NCBI GenBank assembly: GCA_014155875.1
Contig: JACEFZ010025061.1
Span: 1 to 64,000, forward strand
Reading direction: 5' to 3'
Source: Cepaea nemoralis
Taxonomy: Eukaryota > Mollusca > Gastropoda > Stylommatophora > Helicidae
DNA: 64,000 nt
The position numbers were made by a program, and so were the translations under genes. This document shows positions 37,830 through 51,085 of the stretch, piece by piece. Numbering within the stretch: the stretch's first letter is position 1; each line of letters starts with the position of its first letter. The notes beneath the pieces are model-generated. The model saw only the letters and a list, made by a program, of their open reading frames with translations. It ran no database searches and was not told where the DNA came from.

Positions 37830-38030
37830 ATCATCATATGCCATACTGATAAGCATGGCCGGTTATGTTTCGCCATCTCACATTATTATTAGAGTCGTGG
37901 ATCAACACTGTGTTCGTGTCTCGACCATGTTGCAAAACTATCCAGATATTTACTTACCTGCTTTACCCGGGCTCCTTTCCCCTCAATCTTGCCAGTTGTC
38001 TTTAGGTTCTCTAGTTTATATATTTTTGTG
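37830..38030 (-). pseudogene. LINE ORF2 C-terminal fragment, minus strand
   Basis: On the minus strand, KTTGKIEGKGARVKQ-type sequence is followed, after a frameshift, by VRWRNITGHAYQYGI and a TGATGATGA stop-and-tail. This is the same C-terminal signature as at 35163-35275, in the opposite orientation. Only the 3' end of the element survives. Confidence 0.6.
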
Positions 38031-38106
38031 ACGTACCCAAAACATCTTGACTGTTTACATCTAATTTCTCTTATCAGCTTAAGGTTTTAATTAGGTATAT
38101 TGTAGG

Positions 38107-38325
38107 TCTTGCATTGGAGAACATCGTGACTACTGGAAAGATCGTGGGGAAGAGAGGCAGAGGCAGACCAAGAGAAGTGATGCTGGATGGATTGAGACGG
38201 TGGCATGGAGGAATATCAGCAGCAGAGTTGATACAGAAAACCAAAGACCGAGATCTGTGGAGAGCCATGAACGCCTACGCCAGCTAGCACGGCACTTGAT
38301 GATGATGAGGAGGAGGTCTTACTCA
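38107..38325 (+). pseudogene. LINE ORF2 C-terminal fragment with TGATGA tail
   Basis: One frame reads GKRGRGRPREVMLDGLRRW, then KTKDRDLWRAMNAYAS, a stop, HGT, and TGATGATGATGA. The GRGRPR and DRDLWRAM motifs are typical of the C-terminus of RTE-like LINE polymerases, and the TGA-rich tail fits their 3' ends. No RT core remains. Confidence 0.7.
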
Positions 38326-38561
38326 TTGGTTTTTCTGTCTATGCATGGTAATCTTTGCATTTTTCTCATTTTCCACAATTCCACTGCCGTTAGATGTTTT
38401 TCTGCTTGTCTGCTCAGTGTCCATGTTTCACATTGTTAAAAAAGTGCAGGTTCTATGTAGCATCTCAGCACTCTTTTTCTCGATGTAATTGACATCATTT
38501 TATTGGTTAGTATGTTTTTGATCTTGCAAAATGCAACCTTTGATATATCGATTCTTATTCT

Positions 38562-39110
38562 AGTTAGTTAGTTAATTAGTCACAGTTCCATCTTCACGGC
38601 AACGGGGCGTCCCCATTATCCGTTATCGCTCCGTTCTTGTGCCAGTGAAAATTTCACAAAATGCTTCTCACTGCCCAATGTGAAAAGTGGAAAGGACAGG
38701 AGTCTCGGCAAGCCAACAGCCCGCACAGATCTCTGTGCGTAATGCCGCCACAACAATGCCAACACAAAAGTCCTCCGCGAAAATTACAGTTCATCGTCGA
38801 TGAAATCGGCAGTCACAAGAAAGACTTCTTTGACCTGGGGTTTATCCCATATAGCTCAGTCTCTTTCCGTATAGAGACTCCCAGGAGTCTCCTGAAAAAT
38901 GCACTTGTGAACGGAAAAGGCAAACCAGTCAATTCAGCAACAGCCGGTTACCATCGTTCCGAACATGCAGTTTACGCTTCAAACAACCGCGGACAGATGT
39001 AAAAGCATTACACATGACATTTACAGCTCACAGTGTCGCGCCACGCACTCACTCAGCAGCAGGGTGATGGAACCATGCACTATCAGTGCAACATGACGAA
39101 AATGCAATGC
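38562..39110 (-). repeat. Inverted repeat arm B with (TTAG)n end
   Basis: Imperfect reverse complement of 36150-36741. It starts with TTAGTTAGTTAATTAGTC, followed by the complement of the GTTGGAACTG and GGGGACGACCCG region. The two arms are tail to tail with a spacer of about 1.8 kb holding a minisatellite and LINE ends. Two independent insertions in opposite orientation, or a foldback unit, are both possible. Confidence 0.72.
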
Positions 39111-39199
39111 AAACCGTAGCCACAAGCGTAAACACCCTATGGGCTTAACGGTTCGAATGCCTTTCCGCCATGCTGGGGACCGGAAGTGACATAGTGATT

Positions 39200-42100
39200 C
39201 TTATTCTAATCTCTTCTAGACACCTCACATCAAATGGTATGACTATACCGAGACAGTTGTACCGTTATTTCTTTCATCTAACAGACGACCAAAGATCCAG
39301 ATAATCTTTGCTCGGGCGAAGGTTTATGAGTTTGTAAATCCATATACCCGAGTTGGAAAGACAGTTGTCTGCGATTTGGCAGCAAACCGCTTGCGTTTGT
39401 TGTTTATGAAATGGTATGGGTGCATGTTGTTCAGAGAGCTATGGTAAACTACTGAACGTAAAATTTCCCAGGAATCGTCAACAGCCAAAAATGCTGGGGT
39501 TGACTGCTACGTCATGGAAAGGATATGCAACAATAAGACCAAGGGGGAAAATCGAAATGATAAATTACATGCTGACTTACAGACTTCTTTCTCGCATATC
39601 GGGGGCTTTGAATCACTACAAGTCTCTAATTCCAATTTGTTAGTATGTTCTGATATGAAACCGCACTGCTCATCGTATGGGGATACATGTGACCTTTTCT
39701 TTATGTATTCCATACGAGTCTGAAAAGTGAAGACAGTTTAACATTAACCCAGTGTAACATAATGGATTTATCATGCATAGTTTGTCAACTACATTTCAAT
39801 AACCGGAGACATCATCGCACGAATTTTCACATCGAACACCAAGTCAAGTTTGACATATCTACATATAACGATGGCATCAGATGTAAACCAGGTTAGCGTT
39901 TCAAACTAATAAGCCGATTGGTTGGGCCAGCCCACATGACTCAGAAGAACACCACTGAACATAGAGCTGCGCAGTTTCCAACATGTCCTGAATGGGGACG
40001 GACTGTGATTCATGTGGTGGGTTATATGTTTGAATTCTGTGACTTATCCTCACCTGACAGGGTAAGCTTGCCTCTTCATGATTAATCTGACGATCATTTA
40101 TGTCAAGGTTCAGGTATCATGTGTTTGTTCATCGTGTTGTGTATGGTATTTTGAAGTTAAATGCACTTGAAATGATCACCTCAATGTTTGAGCCGACCGA
40201 GAGACCTGGGACCATCCCAGTGAAACCCGATGCAATGCTATTTCTCAATGTCTGCAGGCTCTTGATTTATTCTTCAATTCTATTGCCTTTTATGAATGCA
40301 TATCATGCCATAACATCTCAAGAAGCTGTAGGGAGTAAGATTATCAATGCCCTTTTATGCATTACATCAAATACAAGCTTCATCTATCTTCTGGCTCAGA
40401 AGACGATTCATTTGCTTGAATAAATACTTCTCTTGATCTACGCACTTTCGCCTGGAACACACTGCGAGAGAGTGAGTGGAGAAATTACATTCTTCCTCCT
40501 TTAATCTTGCTCATATGTGAACCATGGATTGACGTAATACTGTTACATGCCTGGCAGACCCTGTCCTTACACCAGCATCATCTTAATGCTATGGTTTTTA
40601 ACTACGTTCAACAATTGCACCTCCTTCCTGAGGGAAGGACTAGTTGCATTCGTGAAGATTTGTGCATGCTTTATCTGTCCAGATATGGCATAACACTTCA
40701 TCTGAAGTTTTCCTGTATGTCCATTCATGCACACGAACCACATTTTCTCCTGTTATGAGAAAATCATTTATATATGAGTTCAACTCATTAACACTTCTGG
40801 AAACTGGTGGAGTAGTAATTGTTTGAATGTATGGCACCCCAGAAAATCTTATAGGTTACAGATAATTTTAGAGAGGAGAAGTGACACTCATGAAATGAAC
40901 CTGACATGTAAAAGGCAACCAACCAACATGCATAGTTGTGACATATTATTTGATGATTGACAGAGGACCTAGTTTGTAGTGTTCTCTGGAGATATATCTT
41001 GAATAATAAATAACAAGATAAAGGATATGATTTAGCACGTTTTGTCTAGAGGTCACTCAAATGAGCTAATCATTCCCGCAATAGCCTTTTTGGAGAACCA
41101 CTTTTCCTTTTGGCTCAAACCCCCACTGTGAGACCACTATGTATCTACACAGAAATTTATATAAGAAGTAACTAGTTCACCCAAGGCCAGAGAAGATCTG
41201 AACCATTAGCGCCTGTACAACTGAGGATCCCTCTCACTCAACATAATGTTGCCAGTGTGCTGTTCGTCCGTCACATCGATCTTTCCCTATATTTTTTTGT
41301 CATTTTGTGACCTATATCAGTTCAATTAGTCTTTAGGACTTTAGGACGCATTTATTTGTAGACAAACAAACTTCAACAATAACGGTACATTACATCTGTT
41401 GGACAAGACATCTACATGACAGTTTCCTGCCAAAAGTGGGACATACATTCACAAGGAATTGTTTACACCACAATTGTACAAGATAGACATCATGTGATCT
41501 TGACAACATCTATACAGGACTTTTCACAATATGTATAACCAACCACAGCACTTAAGACAGTCACCAGAAACAACACTTGACAGCAACTGTACAAGAAATT
41601 CACTGGGGACATGTACTTAAAACTGATTCATAAAATACACAATTTATTGAGCTGATGGTGAGTATAGTGGTGATCATTGCCTCATCACCTGTCATGTCAA
41701 CACTTCAATTATTGCATAGAAAATGCATAAAATATGTCACACATGCAGGTTGATAAACAAGATACAACACTTCTTATTTACTCCACCACCCAACAACTAC
41801 TTCTACTCCTCCTCCCTCTAATATCTAACTACACCATCCCGTTACAGTATCGGTAACTATCATCATTTCCTGTCTCTTGGGAATTTAGGAAATCCTATCA
41901 ATGGGCAACTCAAGGAAGAAACTACTGTTCTGAGTCTGTTGAATCCTTTTATCATCAGCATTGATGTTGGACAAGCTCCAGTTAGCAGATTCCCCAGAAT
42001 AAGCTTCATGGCAGATTCATTCCTCTTGAAGACAAAGATTTAGTATGATGATATGGTACTGCATCTCACGGTTGATCAGGCTGTCAGTGAAGGCTGTCAC

Positions 42101-44980
42101 TGGGTACTTCAATAATGACATACATAATGTCCCATACATTGCAGCTACTCACTTAGCCAGATCAACTTCCCTACTGTTTATTCACTCTTCAAGAATCACT
42201 GTGTGAGCATCCGGCTGGATATTTTCTAAGTTTTGTCTTAGATAAACAAACACTCCAAGTTACCCCACAGTTCTCCATGAATGTAGTTCATAGAACAAGA
42301 TTTAATGTTAGTCTCAGTTGATCTTTTGACTGACTCAAGATCACTGTCCAGTTCACCACATTGGTAGTGCTTCAGATTGTGTTATTCTCCCATTTATGCA
42401 TTCAGCTGTTGAGCTGAGAGAAAACTCTTCTTGATATTCCCACATTTTGATAGGGAGTCACATCTGGATCTAGGACTTCTGTTTAGTTGTCCCAGATGAT
42501 ATATGGATGGCCTCTCCACCATACTGTTCTCTGTTGACATATAAAATGGCACAACATCTCTTTACATATGTTAAAAGATAATGTTATTATACATCAACAG
42601 ACACAGATTGGGGATGGGAGGAAAAGGATGGGTGTGGTCCAAACACACCTCTCCTTGTTTGATGATGCAGTGTATTTCACTCTGATGTACTGTGGGTGAT
42701 ATGTGTTCCATTCACCTTATCTGTGGTAATCACAAGACCATATGTTGAGACAGGGGTAGCTTAACACAATTATAAGCATTTATGTGGTCTAAGTTCCACC
42801 ATGTTTGAACCACAGTAGACCTGGGCACAAGGAGGACCAGACACAGTACAGCAATCATTGTGACATAGCAACATGGGACAGGCATTGTGAAGGAAAATGG
42901 AAAATAGGCATTTACAACTGCAATATGCAATATGTATTAACTAATGGCATTTACCCAATTAGCAGACCAGACATCCATTCCTATGGCTGTGATGTTGGTG
43001 CATGAATGTCCTATTCCATATTCACTTACACAGCAATGCCAGACCTCACCCCTTTTCTCAGACAGACCTGACTCACAGGTACATCATCTTTATCATCATC
43101 ATGTGCTCTTTCCCCACTGAGTAATTTTCATGTCCACTACAGTAGGTAACAGAAACTCAATTGCATAGCAATGGTTCATATATGCACCAAGCACATATGG
43201 GAAAAACATGTTTAGTCCTTGTAAATTTGCATGAGCCATACATTATATTCAGCCAACTAAGACACAGGTTCACACACCGATGGTTCTCTTAGGAACTAGT
43301 TTATATGAACCATCCAACAGTAGAGGTAACAGTGTAATGCTGCAGAGAGAAATGATATTCTCTTGAGCTTAATTTTGCCACCAGGTATCACATGGACTTA
43401 GCAATTCTGGCGTGCCATCACCGTCCTGTTTACATATGGATATTGAAGCATCTTTCCTTCCACTAGATGTGAGAGGCTATTTATTAAATCACCAACTCAC
43501 TCACTCCATCATTCTCAGCTTTTTACAAAGGAACGTGTACATGTTTACATCACTCATTCCCATTCAGACTGCCATTTGTTAACTCGCACGAGAGCAAAGG
43601 TACAGTTGAGTTAAGAATGAGTCATCCTAGGCATGAAGAATGCACAAGGGGTTTGGGTTTGCGAATCTGCATGAGTGTGCCATACATTCATCAAGCATAC
43701 GCAACCAGTCACAACAAGGGATTGATATGCACTTGGAGTATACAGCGTGAAAGACGTGTCAAGGTTGAAGATGCAGTGTTCAGAATTCTGGCGCACAGAA
43801 GTTAGGTTTTCCACTTTCACATTTTATTCATAAAATACTCATACATTCTTCTCATTCGTTTATCAGGCACAACTACAACATTAAAGTATGTTTTAAAGTG
43901 GTACCTGCTGTCCAGAGAACAATATATTATTGAATCTTTAAGGGCATTGTTGGGTCATCACATCACACTAGCGACCGCTCCTGGTGAAATTCCCGCTCCT
44001 ACTAATTAGATTTTAAAATATGGCCCAGGAATAGCGTGGGCTCATTACTTATGAACCAATCAAAAGACAAGTGCATACCGCCGCCTCCCCCAACTCGTTC
44101 TGGAACATTCGATCTAAGAATAGCCCTTATATTTGGGATGGTCCCCGTTAAGACTTAAAGTATCTTTATGAAATGTGTCGGACTGGGAATGAGGAATTCT
44201 GTTCCATCATGCTACAATAGTCTTGACGTGGGTCGATGAGTTTACAAGATTGATGTTTGTGTCATCATTGATGCCATCATATCATCATCATGCTTATGTC
44301 CTTATCTAAGTGACTTTACTTACTCATCTGATTCCCTGTCATACTTCTGCTGTCCTTATCGGTTTGTCTGATGTCCATATCTCACTGTGACCCCTGGCAC
44401 ATTCAGAATACAAAATAACAGAAGGACCAGATAATGATCAGTGTCACGAAAACCACTGAAGTTACAATCAGAAGATACAAATAACAGAGACAGTCTGATT
44501 CACAGCTGCAATTTGTTTGTTACTAGCACAAAAAACAGACACGTTGGATCAAAGAAACTGCCATTTGAAAGGACAGACGGTTGCTCTGGTTGTAGAAAGG
44601 GGAGACGAATATTCTTGTGAAGTTAGGGACGAATTGTCTAGCTCTGGGGACACCTGCTGGTGACAGGAGAAATGAATGCTATAGATCTCAAGCAGGAGGG
44701 ACTTTTGATGTACGGGAAAATAGTCCCGACAGGGAGGCAATCTGATGTTGACATCAAAGAACGTCACTAGAACAATCCAAGACTGTTTGAAAAACCTAAC
44801 TTGTTGCAGCGATTGTAAACAAGAGAGTTGGCCTAAGCGGACGTGTTTCGCTAGCCCGTGTTCGGGATTAATTAAATTTAATATACACGTGCCTGTCATG
44901 GCAAAATGTAGATGTGATTCAGGAGTAAAGCAGTGTTACATAAGGTACTCTATAGATTGTATTTTGGTATAATTAATATA
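39200..44980. other. No recognised gene or element
   Basis: This 5.8-kb stretch is AT-rich and of normal complexity, with only short open frames. The longest include 107 codons at 40100-40423 (plus) and 116 codons at 44549-44899 (minus). None shows a motif I can name. It may be host intergenic or intronic DNA, or decayed elements. I see no rRNA or tRNA. Confidence 0.5.
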
Positions 44981-45078
44981 GGGTAGTGAGGTGATAATTA
45001 GCTCTGCTAGTTTAGAATAGGGTAGTGAGGTGATAATTAGCTCTGCTAGTGAGAATAGTGTAGTGGGGTGATATTTGG
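44981..45078. repeat. 39-bp tandem duplication
   Basis: Two near-exact copies of a 39-bp unit beginning GGGTAGTGAGGTGATAATTA (at 44981 and 45020), followed by a degenerate third partial copy near 45059. No coding role visible. Confidence 0.8.
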
Positions 45079-45849
45079 AGAGATTGGAGATGGGTTGGGA
45101 GATAGGGGAAATGTCTAATGGTAGGATCTTCCAGTGGGGTGCCTACTGGGGTTCTGCACTCTGTCAATTGGTCTTTCCTTGTCTTATCCTAATTCATACC
45201 GAGGTGAAGAGCTCCTCTGCTCCATGACAGAGTTTAGTTCGCTGATAAATATCTGAGCGAGGCCGTAGGCCTACACTAAGCTAGTATGATCAGTGAATAG
45301 TGCTCTCACCAGGTGTGTTATTTCTCTAACAGGTTCCCCGCCAGTTTCGAGGAAGCTCTACACGGGTTTTGATGAAGTTCTACTCCGGTTAGGAAGAACA
45401 CAAGATGAACAGTCAATGTTTTAATAAGATGAATAACTTCAGAGAAGAAAGTTTATACAATAGTGTTTATGCTGGGCCCATGATCAGGAGGGTCCACCAG
45501 AACATGGCTCAGTTGAGCAAAACCATATAAACGATTCCTGTGTGATAGGGTTCGCCTAGGGTTGGGTGATGTTCGTTTTTACACCATATATTAAATGAAC
45601 ACTAGGGATTAAAAAGGAACACTAAATGTAGCATTCACATGGAGTTGTAGATTCCAGTGGAATATTACATGGGACATTGTGTTTGTGACAATCTAGACAA
45701 TAGATAGGATCAAGTGTGTTACCAATAACAGTGCTACCTATTTTCACAAGTACAGGTATTGGTACATTTAAGAACTATAGGGACCTATAGTATGCAGTGT
45801 GTAACCGATCCATGATCAGTGTTAAACTATAGACTGTATCTATTTCGGA

Positions 45850-46302
45850 TGATCATGTATATGGATTACCAAGTAGCTACCGGAGAAAGTCAGCATCTGG
45901 CAGGAGAGACACATCGCTCGGTGAGGTCTTTGTGTGCTGAGATAATGTGCTGTGGTGTAACCTTGCTAGGATGATCTGACTTGGCTACTGATCTTCTGGT
46001 CTGATTCTACACACATTATAGCATACGACACACATTCTTCGCATACACTTCTCACATACATTACATTTTTCTGTTAATAAATTAATTGTTATTAATGTTT
46101 AGAAGCTAGAGTTGTTTAGTATGTTATGTTGGGGAAGAATGAGAGGGGGCATGATCCAGTAGTGACAGAGACTGAGAGAGAGAGAAAGAGGTGTCCATAA
46201 ACTGAGGGAGTGTGGTGGACGGAATCTAGTGGATTCTCCAGGATAATGATAAGGGGTTAAAATATAATGTTTGTGTTGATTCCCCTCACTCCAGGGACGA
46301 CA
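45850..46302 (-). mobile_element. LTR-like dispersed repeat, copy 1
   Basis: In reverse complement this matches the plus strand from 63280. Both copies start TGTCGTCCCTGGAGTGAGG, share GGAGAATCCAC and ATGCCCCCTCTCAT, and then an AT-rich stretch with TTAATTTATTAA. The TGT tip and AT-rich stretch suggest an LTR, but the other end was not located and may extend beyond 45850. Here the central purine tract is short, whereas copy 2 has about 95 bp of (CT)n. Confidence 0.65.
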
Positions 46303-47540
46303 CGAAAGGTAATCCACGACAATCAGCATACAGAGAGGTGTTGTGTCCATCAGCAGTCAGAGCAGTGTCAACACCAAATAGAGAAGGGGTATAGCTCTTA
46401 CTCCCAGGCTCTGTCATACGTCTTCTTCCTCCTCATCGCTCCTATTTTTTTCCTTTATTCATTATGATCTCTTTCTCTGTTATATTGAGTTCTATCAGGA
46501 TGTAAATAGGTATGATTGTTTGAATTGCCAGTGAGGTGAGTGGTGCTACTTGGTGATAGCGGCATGTATAGAAGAAACAGTCAGACTGTGTTGGAGAATG
46601 TGGAAACTCAGGTCATCCAGCTGAGTCTTGAGCAGTTTGTCGTCTTGTCCGGAGGGCAGGTAGTGTCACCATAAGTTCCATTCAACAATGGCGCTAGTAA
46701 CCGACGAAGGCTCAGTTCCCTTTTCCCCCAGCATGTTGATTGCTACAGCTGTAATGCAGCACATTCCTAGAATCCTCCATCAAATATTTTTGGATAGTGG
46801 AAAAGGGATGCCCTCATCAACATAGGCAATCTATTTTGTTTTCTTCAATGATTCATCCATGAACACAATTGTGTAGAGTGTTCAGTATTTTCAGAGACAT
46901 ATATTTGGTTAGATTAGCATAGACATTTGACACTGATACATAGTTTGGGGAAGATGAGGAGGGTAGTTAAGGTTGACTCATCCACTATAATGATGTCTTG
47001 ATGATTCAATGATTTATATGTATTTATTTGTGGAACCATTATTGTTCTCTCGTCCACCTTTCTACCAAATTTGATAGTTCATTAAACTTTAAAACTTTAT
47101 GTAATTCTTGCATTCACTTGATTGTGATGTTTTTTAAATTCACTTCGTGTTTAATTAATGTTTAGTTAACACATCTTAATAATTTGGGAATAAGTAAGGC
47201 TGGATGATCCCACGTTGGTAACTGACTAAAATTATCCCATGGTAACGGCCCAGGTTCCCAAATTCCATCCAGGAGAACCCTTTTCATTTATTCTTTACAC
47301 TTTCCCACTGGACCATGATGGATTAGTAGGGGCTTTTGTGGTTCTGAGCTTTAAAGGTTCTTCTAGGAGGGGTATCCTCTGGTCATCCACTGCACCTCTA
47401 TTAGTCTCCAGTCTTCTTTACTTGTCCTGCCACTGGACTCAGATGGACTCAGGCGAGGGAGTGAGGTCGACGAATTGCGCAACTCTTCCTCACTTTACTT
47501 CAATTTATCGCGCATGTCATTCGTCATCCAACTTCATATA
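46303..47540. other. No recognised gene or element
   Basis: Between the LTR-like repeat and the LINE 5' UTR I see only short open frames and ordinary-complexity sequence. Nothing is named with confidence. Confidence 0.5.
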
Positions 47541-50500
47541 CCACCTTCAAGCGCTGTGGTGATGGGCGAGCGGCGATGCTGCAGGTGTGGGTACGCTGGC
47601 AATCGTAGTCGCCGACCTGCACACAGGTGACTCGGGCTATATGGTCGTCTTCTAATGACCGGAACAGCGGTGGGATTCGGCAGCCCCCTGAGCGACTGGG
47701 CAGCCCTCTATAGGAACACACTGCTCACCTCCATAGCATGAGGAAGGGGCTAGAAAAGGTGCCTGAACCATTGTTTGCTCCATCATTAACTAACCAGCTA
47801 GCCGCGGTTGGTGGGTACCCTATACTGCGGTCGACATACAAACAAAGCAAAAAAAGGTAAAGCTAAAACAGCTAACCATATTCCCTTGCCATTCGGAACT
47901 TGGAATGTACGCATCCTACTTGATAGAGACGGCGCGTGCGCCCCTGAGAGACGAATAGCACTAATTGGGCGAGAGCTGGGCAGGTACAACATCGACATTG
48001 CAGTCTTGAGCGAGACACGACTTGCAGAAGAAGGCAAACTCTGCGAAGTAGGTGCCGGCTACAAATTTTTTCTGTTTTGGAAGGAAAAGCGAGGAAAGAT
48101 GCCAGTCCGGTGTGGGATTTTCCATTAAGTCGGCCCTGGTTGGCAAACTAGTTGAATTTCTGAAGGCTATAAATGACAGGCTTATGAATATTAAGTTACC
48201 CCTTCTGAAAGGAAAGAAGCATGCAACCATTGTGAGTGTCTACGCACCAACCATGACAAATGAAGATGACGTCAAAAACAAGTTCTATGAAGACCTGCAC
48301 AACGTATTAACATCTGTTCCCAAAGGAGACAGATTTATACTCCTTGGGGACTTCAATGCCAGAGTAGGTAAGGACACCGCCTCTAGGAATGGCATCTTTG
48401 GAAAGTACGGAGTCAGAAATTGTAACAGCAATGGGCTCCTCCTACTTTAGACCTGTGCCGAACACGATCTCCTGATAACCAACACAACTTTCCGTCTTCC
48501 CACGAGAAATAGGATATCATAGATGCACCCTCCCTCGAAACACTGGCACCTCATTGACTATGTCATCGTGAGGAGGAGTGACAGACAAGACGTTCCGGTG
48601 ACAAAATCCATGTGTGGTGCCGAAAGCTGGACAAACCATAGTCTCCTTATCTCGAAAATAAACATACATATCAAAATATCAAACCACCACGGCGTCCTCA
48701 AGGGGCAAAAAAAAAATAAATAAATGTCACAGCAAAACAGCAAAGCAATGCAGCTGTCGTTTGAAAACATGCTGGAAGACCGCCTCAAACCCAATGCTGC
48801 AGCTAAACAAGATGTGGAAACAGAGTGGAGAGCCCTACAGGACAATTTACAACACTGCTATGGAAATCCTGGGTCCAGCCCTCGGAAAGTATAAAGACTG
48901 GTTTGATGAAAATTCTGAAGGCATCAACCAATTGCTGGCAGAGAAACATCTTCTTCTCAAGGCACATTTGAATGACCCGAAGTAAACATAAAAAAGATGC
49001 CTTCAAGAACATTCAGAGAGTAGTGCAGCAGAAACTTCGACACATGCGGGACTCCTGGTTGAGCAGCATAGCTGATGAAATTCGGGGCTTTGCTGACAGA
49101 CATGATATGAAAAACTTCTACGACTCACTGAAAGCGGTCTGTCGTCCTACATCACCAGGCATAGTTCCCCTCCTCAGTGCAGATGGGGGAACATTGGTCA
49201 CCGATAAGAAAGAAATCCTTCAACGCTGGGTAGAGCATTTCAGCAACATCTTAAATGCAACTTCCTTCTTCGATGATGAAACCATCAACTGTCTTCCTCA
49301 AGATCCCACTAATGATACACTTGATGACCTGCCAACCATAGTGGAAGTAAACAAAGCCATCCAGCAACTCTCCAGCGGCAAGGCACCTGGTCCTGACTCC
49401 ATCCCAGCAGAGATATCAAGGCAGGTGGGCCGGTTATAATAGAGCAGCTTCACCAAGTCTTTACAAACATATAGGTGAACGAGACCATGCCACAAGATTT
49501 CAAGGACGCGTCAATAGTCCACCTTTACAAACGTAAAGGAAACCGCCAATCCTGTGACAACCACCGAGGCAGCGCCTTTATCTCAATCGCAGAAAAGATA
49601 CTCGCCAGAATTAATCTCAATTGCCTCACTGCCCATCTCGATCAAGGTCTTCTTCCTGAAAGTCAATGTGGCTTCAGAAAAGAACGTGGAACTGTTGACA
49701 TGATTTTCTCTGTAAGGCAGCTGCAAGAGAAATGTCAGGAACAGAACTCTGAAATGTTCTCCACTTTCATTGAACTTACCAAGGCTTTTTATACTGTCAG
49801 CAGAGAAGGACTGTGGAAGATTATGGCGAAATATGGCTGTCCACAAATGTTTGTCCAAATAGTGCGGCTTTTCATGATGGTATGCAGGCAAGAGTGCATG
49901 AAAATGGTGAACTGTCTCAGCCCTTTCCTGTCACCAATGGAGTGAAGCAAGATGTGTCCTGGCACCAACACTATTCAGCCTCATGTTTTCAGCTATGTTG
50001 ACGAATACCTTCGAGAACAACATCATTGGAATAGACACCAACTACTGCATGGATGGAAAGTTGTTCTGAATCAGAAAGCTAAAAGCCCAAACCAAAACTT
50101 ACAGCGAAACCGTCAGAGAGCTCCTGTTTGCTGATGGTTGCGCTCTATATGCCAACTCAGAGACAGACATGCAACATAATGTTTCAGCTTACTCATACGC
50201 CTGTGCCAACTTTGGGCTCAATATCAACTTGGAGAAGATTATAGTTATGTACCAGCCAGCTCCAGGGAATAATCACATCGTGCCGAATATCAAGGTGAAC
50301 GGTCATAGACTAAGTGCTGTGGACAAATTCACCTATCTTGGTAGCACTGTGTCACAAACTGGCACAATTGATGACGAGGTGAATGCGAGAATCTCCAAGG
50401 CCAGCGCGGCCTTTGACAGACTGTACAAGAATGTATGGGACAAAAATGGAATAAGCCTGCAAACAAAGCTGGAGGTCTATAAAGCAGTTGTATTATCCAC

Positions 50501-51085
50501 ACTGCTATATGCTTGTGAAACATGGACTGTTTATCAGCGACATGCTAGGAAATTAAACCACTTCCACACAGTCTGCCTTAGGAAGATATCCCAGACACTG
50601 AAGTTCTAGAAAGAGCATCCATGCCCAGCATCCACACTCTACTAATGAAAAATCAGATTCGCTGGGCTGGTGACTTAACTCGTATGCCAGATCACAGGCT
50701 CCCTAAACAAATTTTTTACGTCGGACTGCGTTGTGATAACGCTCCTAAGGCGGCCAAGGGAAACGCTCTAAAGACACTCTGAAAGTCTCACTGAAAGCTT
50801 TTGGAATTCATCCTGACACCAGGGAGACTGCTGCTAAAGACCGTAATTCATGGCGTACATCATTACATACGGGTGCAGTCAGGACTGCAAGAGCTGTGAA
50901 GAAAAAGCAGGACAGAAACACCACTGCAGCAGATCCTCCTTATGGAACGTCAAGCATTCTTTGCCCACATTTTCAAAGAACATTTCGAGCCAAAATAGGC
51001 CTTATCAGCCATCTTAGAACTCACGGCTCCATACTTTCAACCTCACTGGATGAAATGAATGGTCATCATCATTCTTGATTGAGAA
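47540..51085 (+). mobile_element. Decayed APE-type LINE (RTE-like) with a C-terminal zinc finger
   Basis: Plus-strand element of about 3.5 kb. A GC-richer 5' UTR (about 47540-47810) is followed by endonuclease, RT and a C-terminal C2H2-type finger, ending near CATCATCATTCTTGA at about 51078. A 3' fragment of the same family lies inverted at 51733-51985 with the same end, and another lies at 54105-54240. The clade is inferred from the GTWNVR and ARISKASAAFDRL-type motifs. Multiple stops and frameshifts show that it is dead. Confidence 0.85.
47886..51078 (+). pseudogene. LINE endonuclease-RT polyprotein, many lesions
   Basis: Fragments in order: endonuclease start FGTWNVRILLDRDG (47886 on) with LSETRLAEEG, a frameshift near 48110, then VYAPTMTNEDD and LLGDFNARVG, stops near 48450 and 48520, and HLIDYVIVRR. 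The RT follows: SSGKAPGPDSIPAEI near 49375-49415, a stop at 49439, then CGFRKERGTVDMIF. Motif A reads FIELTKAFYTV where FVDLTKAFDTV is expected, so both aspartates of this motif are lost. Motif C near 50115-50140 reads LLFADGCALY instead of FADD. The thumb region 50169-50609 is open (YLGSTVSQTG, LYACETWTVYQRHARKLNHF). The C-terminal finger has CPHF...HLRTH, missing its second Cys. Substituted catalytic aspartates plus frame breaks rule out activity. Confidence 0.85.

Noticed and set aside
39148..39160. GGTTCGAATGCC as a possible tRNA or SINE B box
   Set aside because: No matching A box at the right distance, no cloverleaf, and it is on the wrong strand relative to the nearby retroposon-like arm.
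40100..40423. 107-codon plus-strand frame with hydrophobic stretches
   Set aside because: No recognised motif, no neighbouring exon signal and a length expected by chance in 64 kb.
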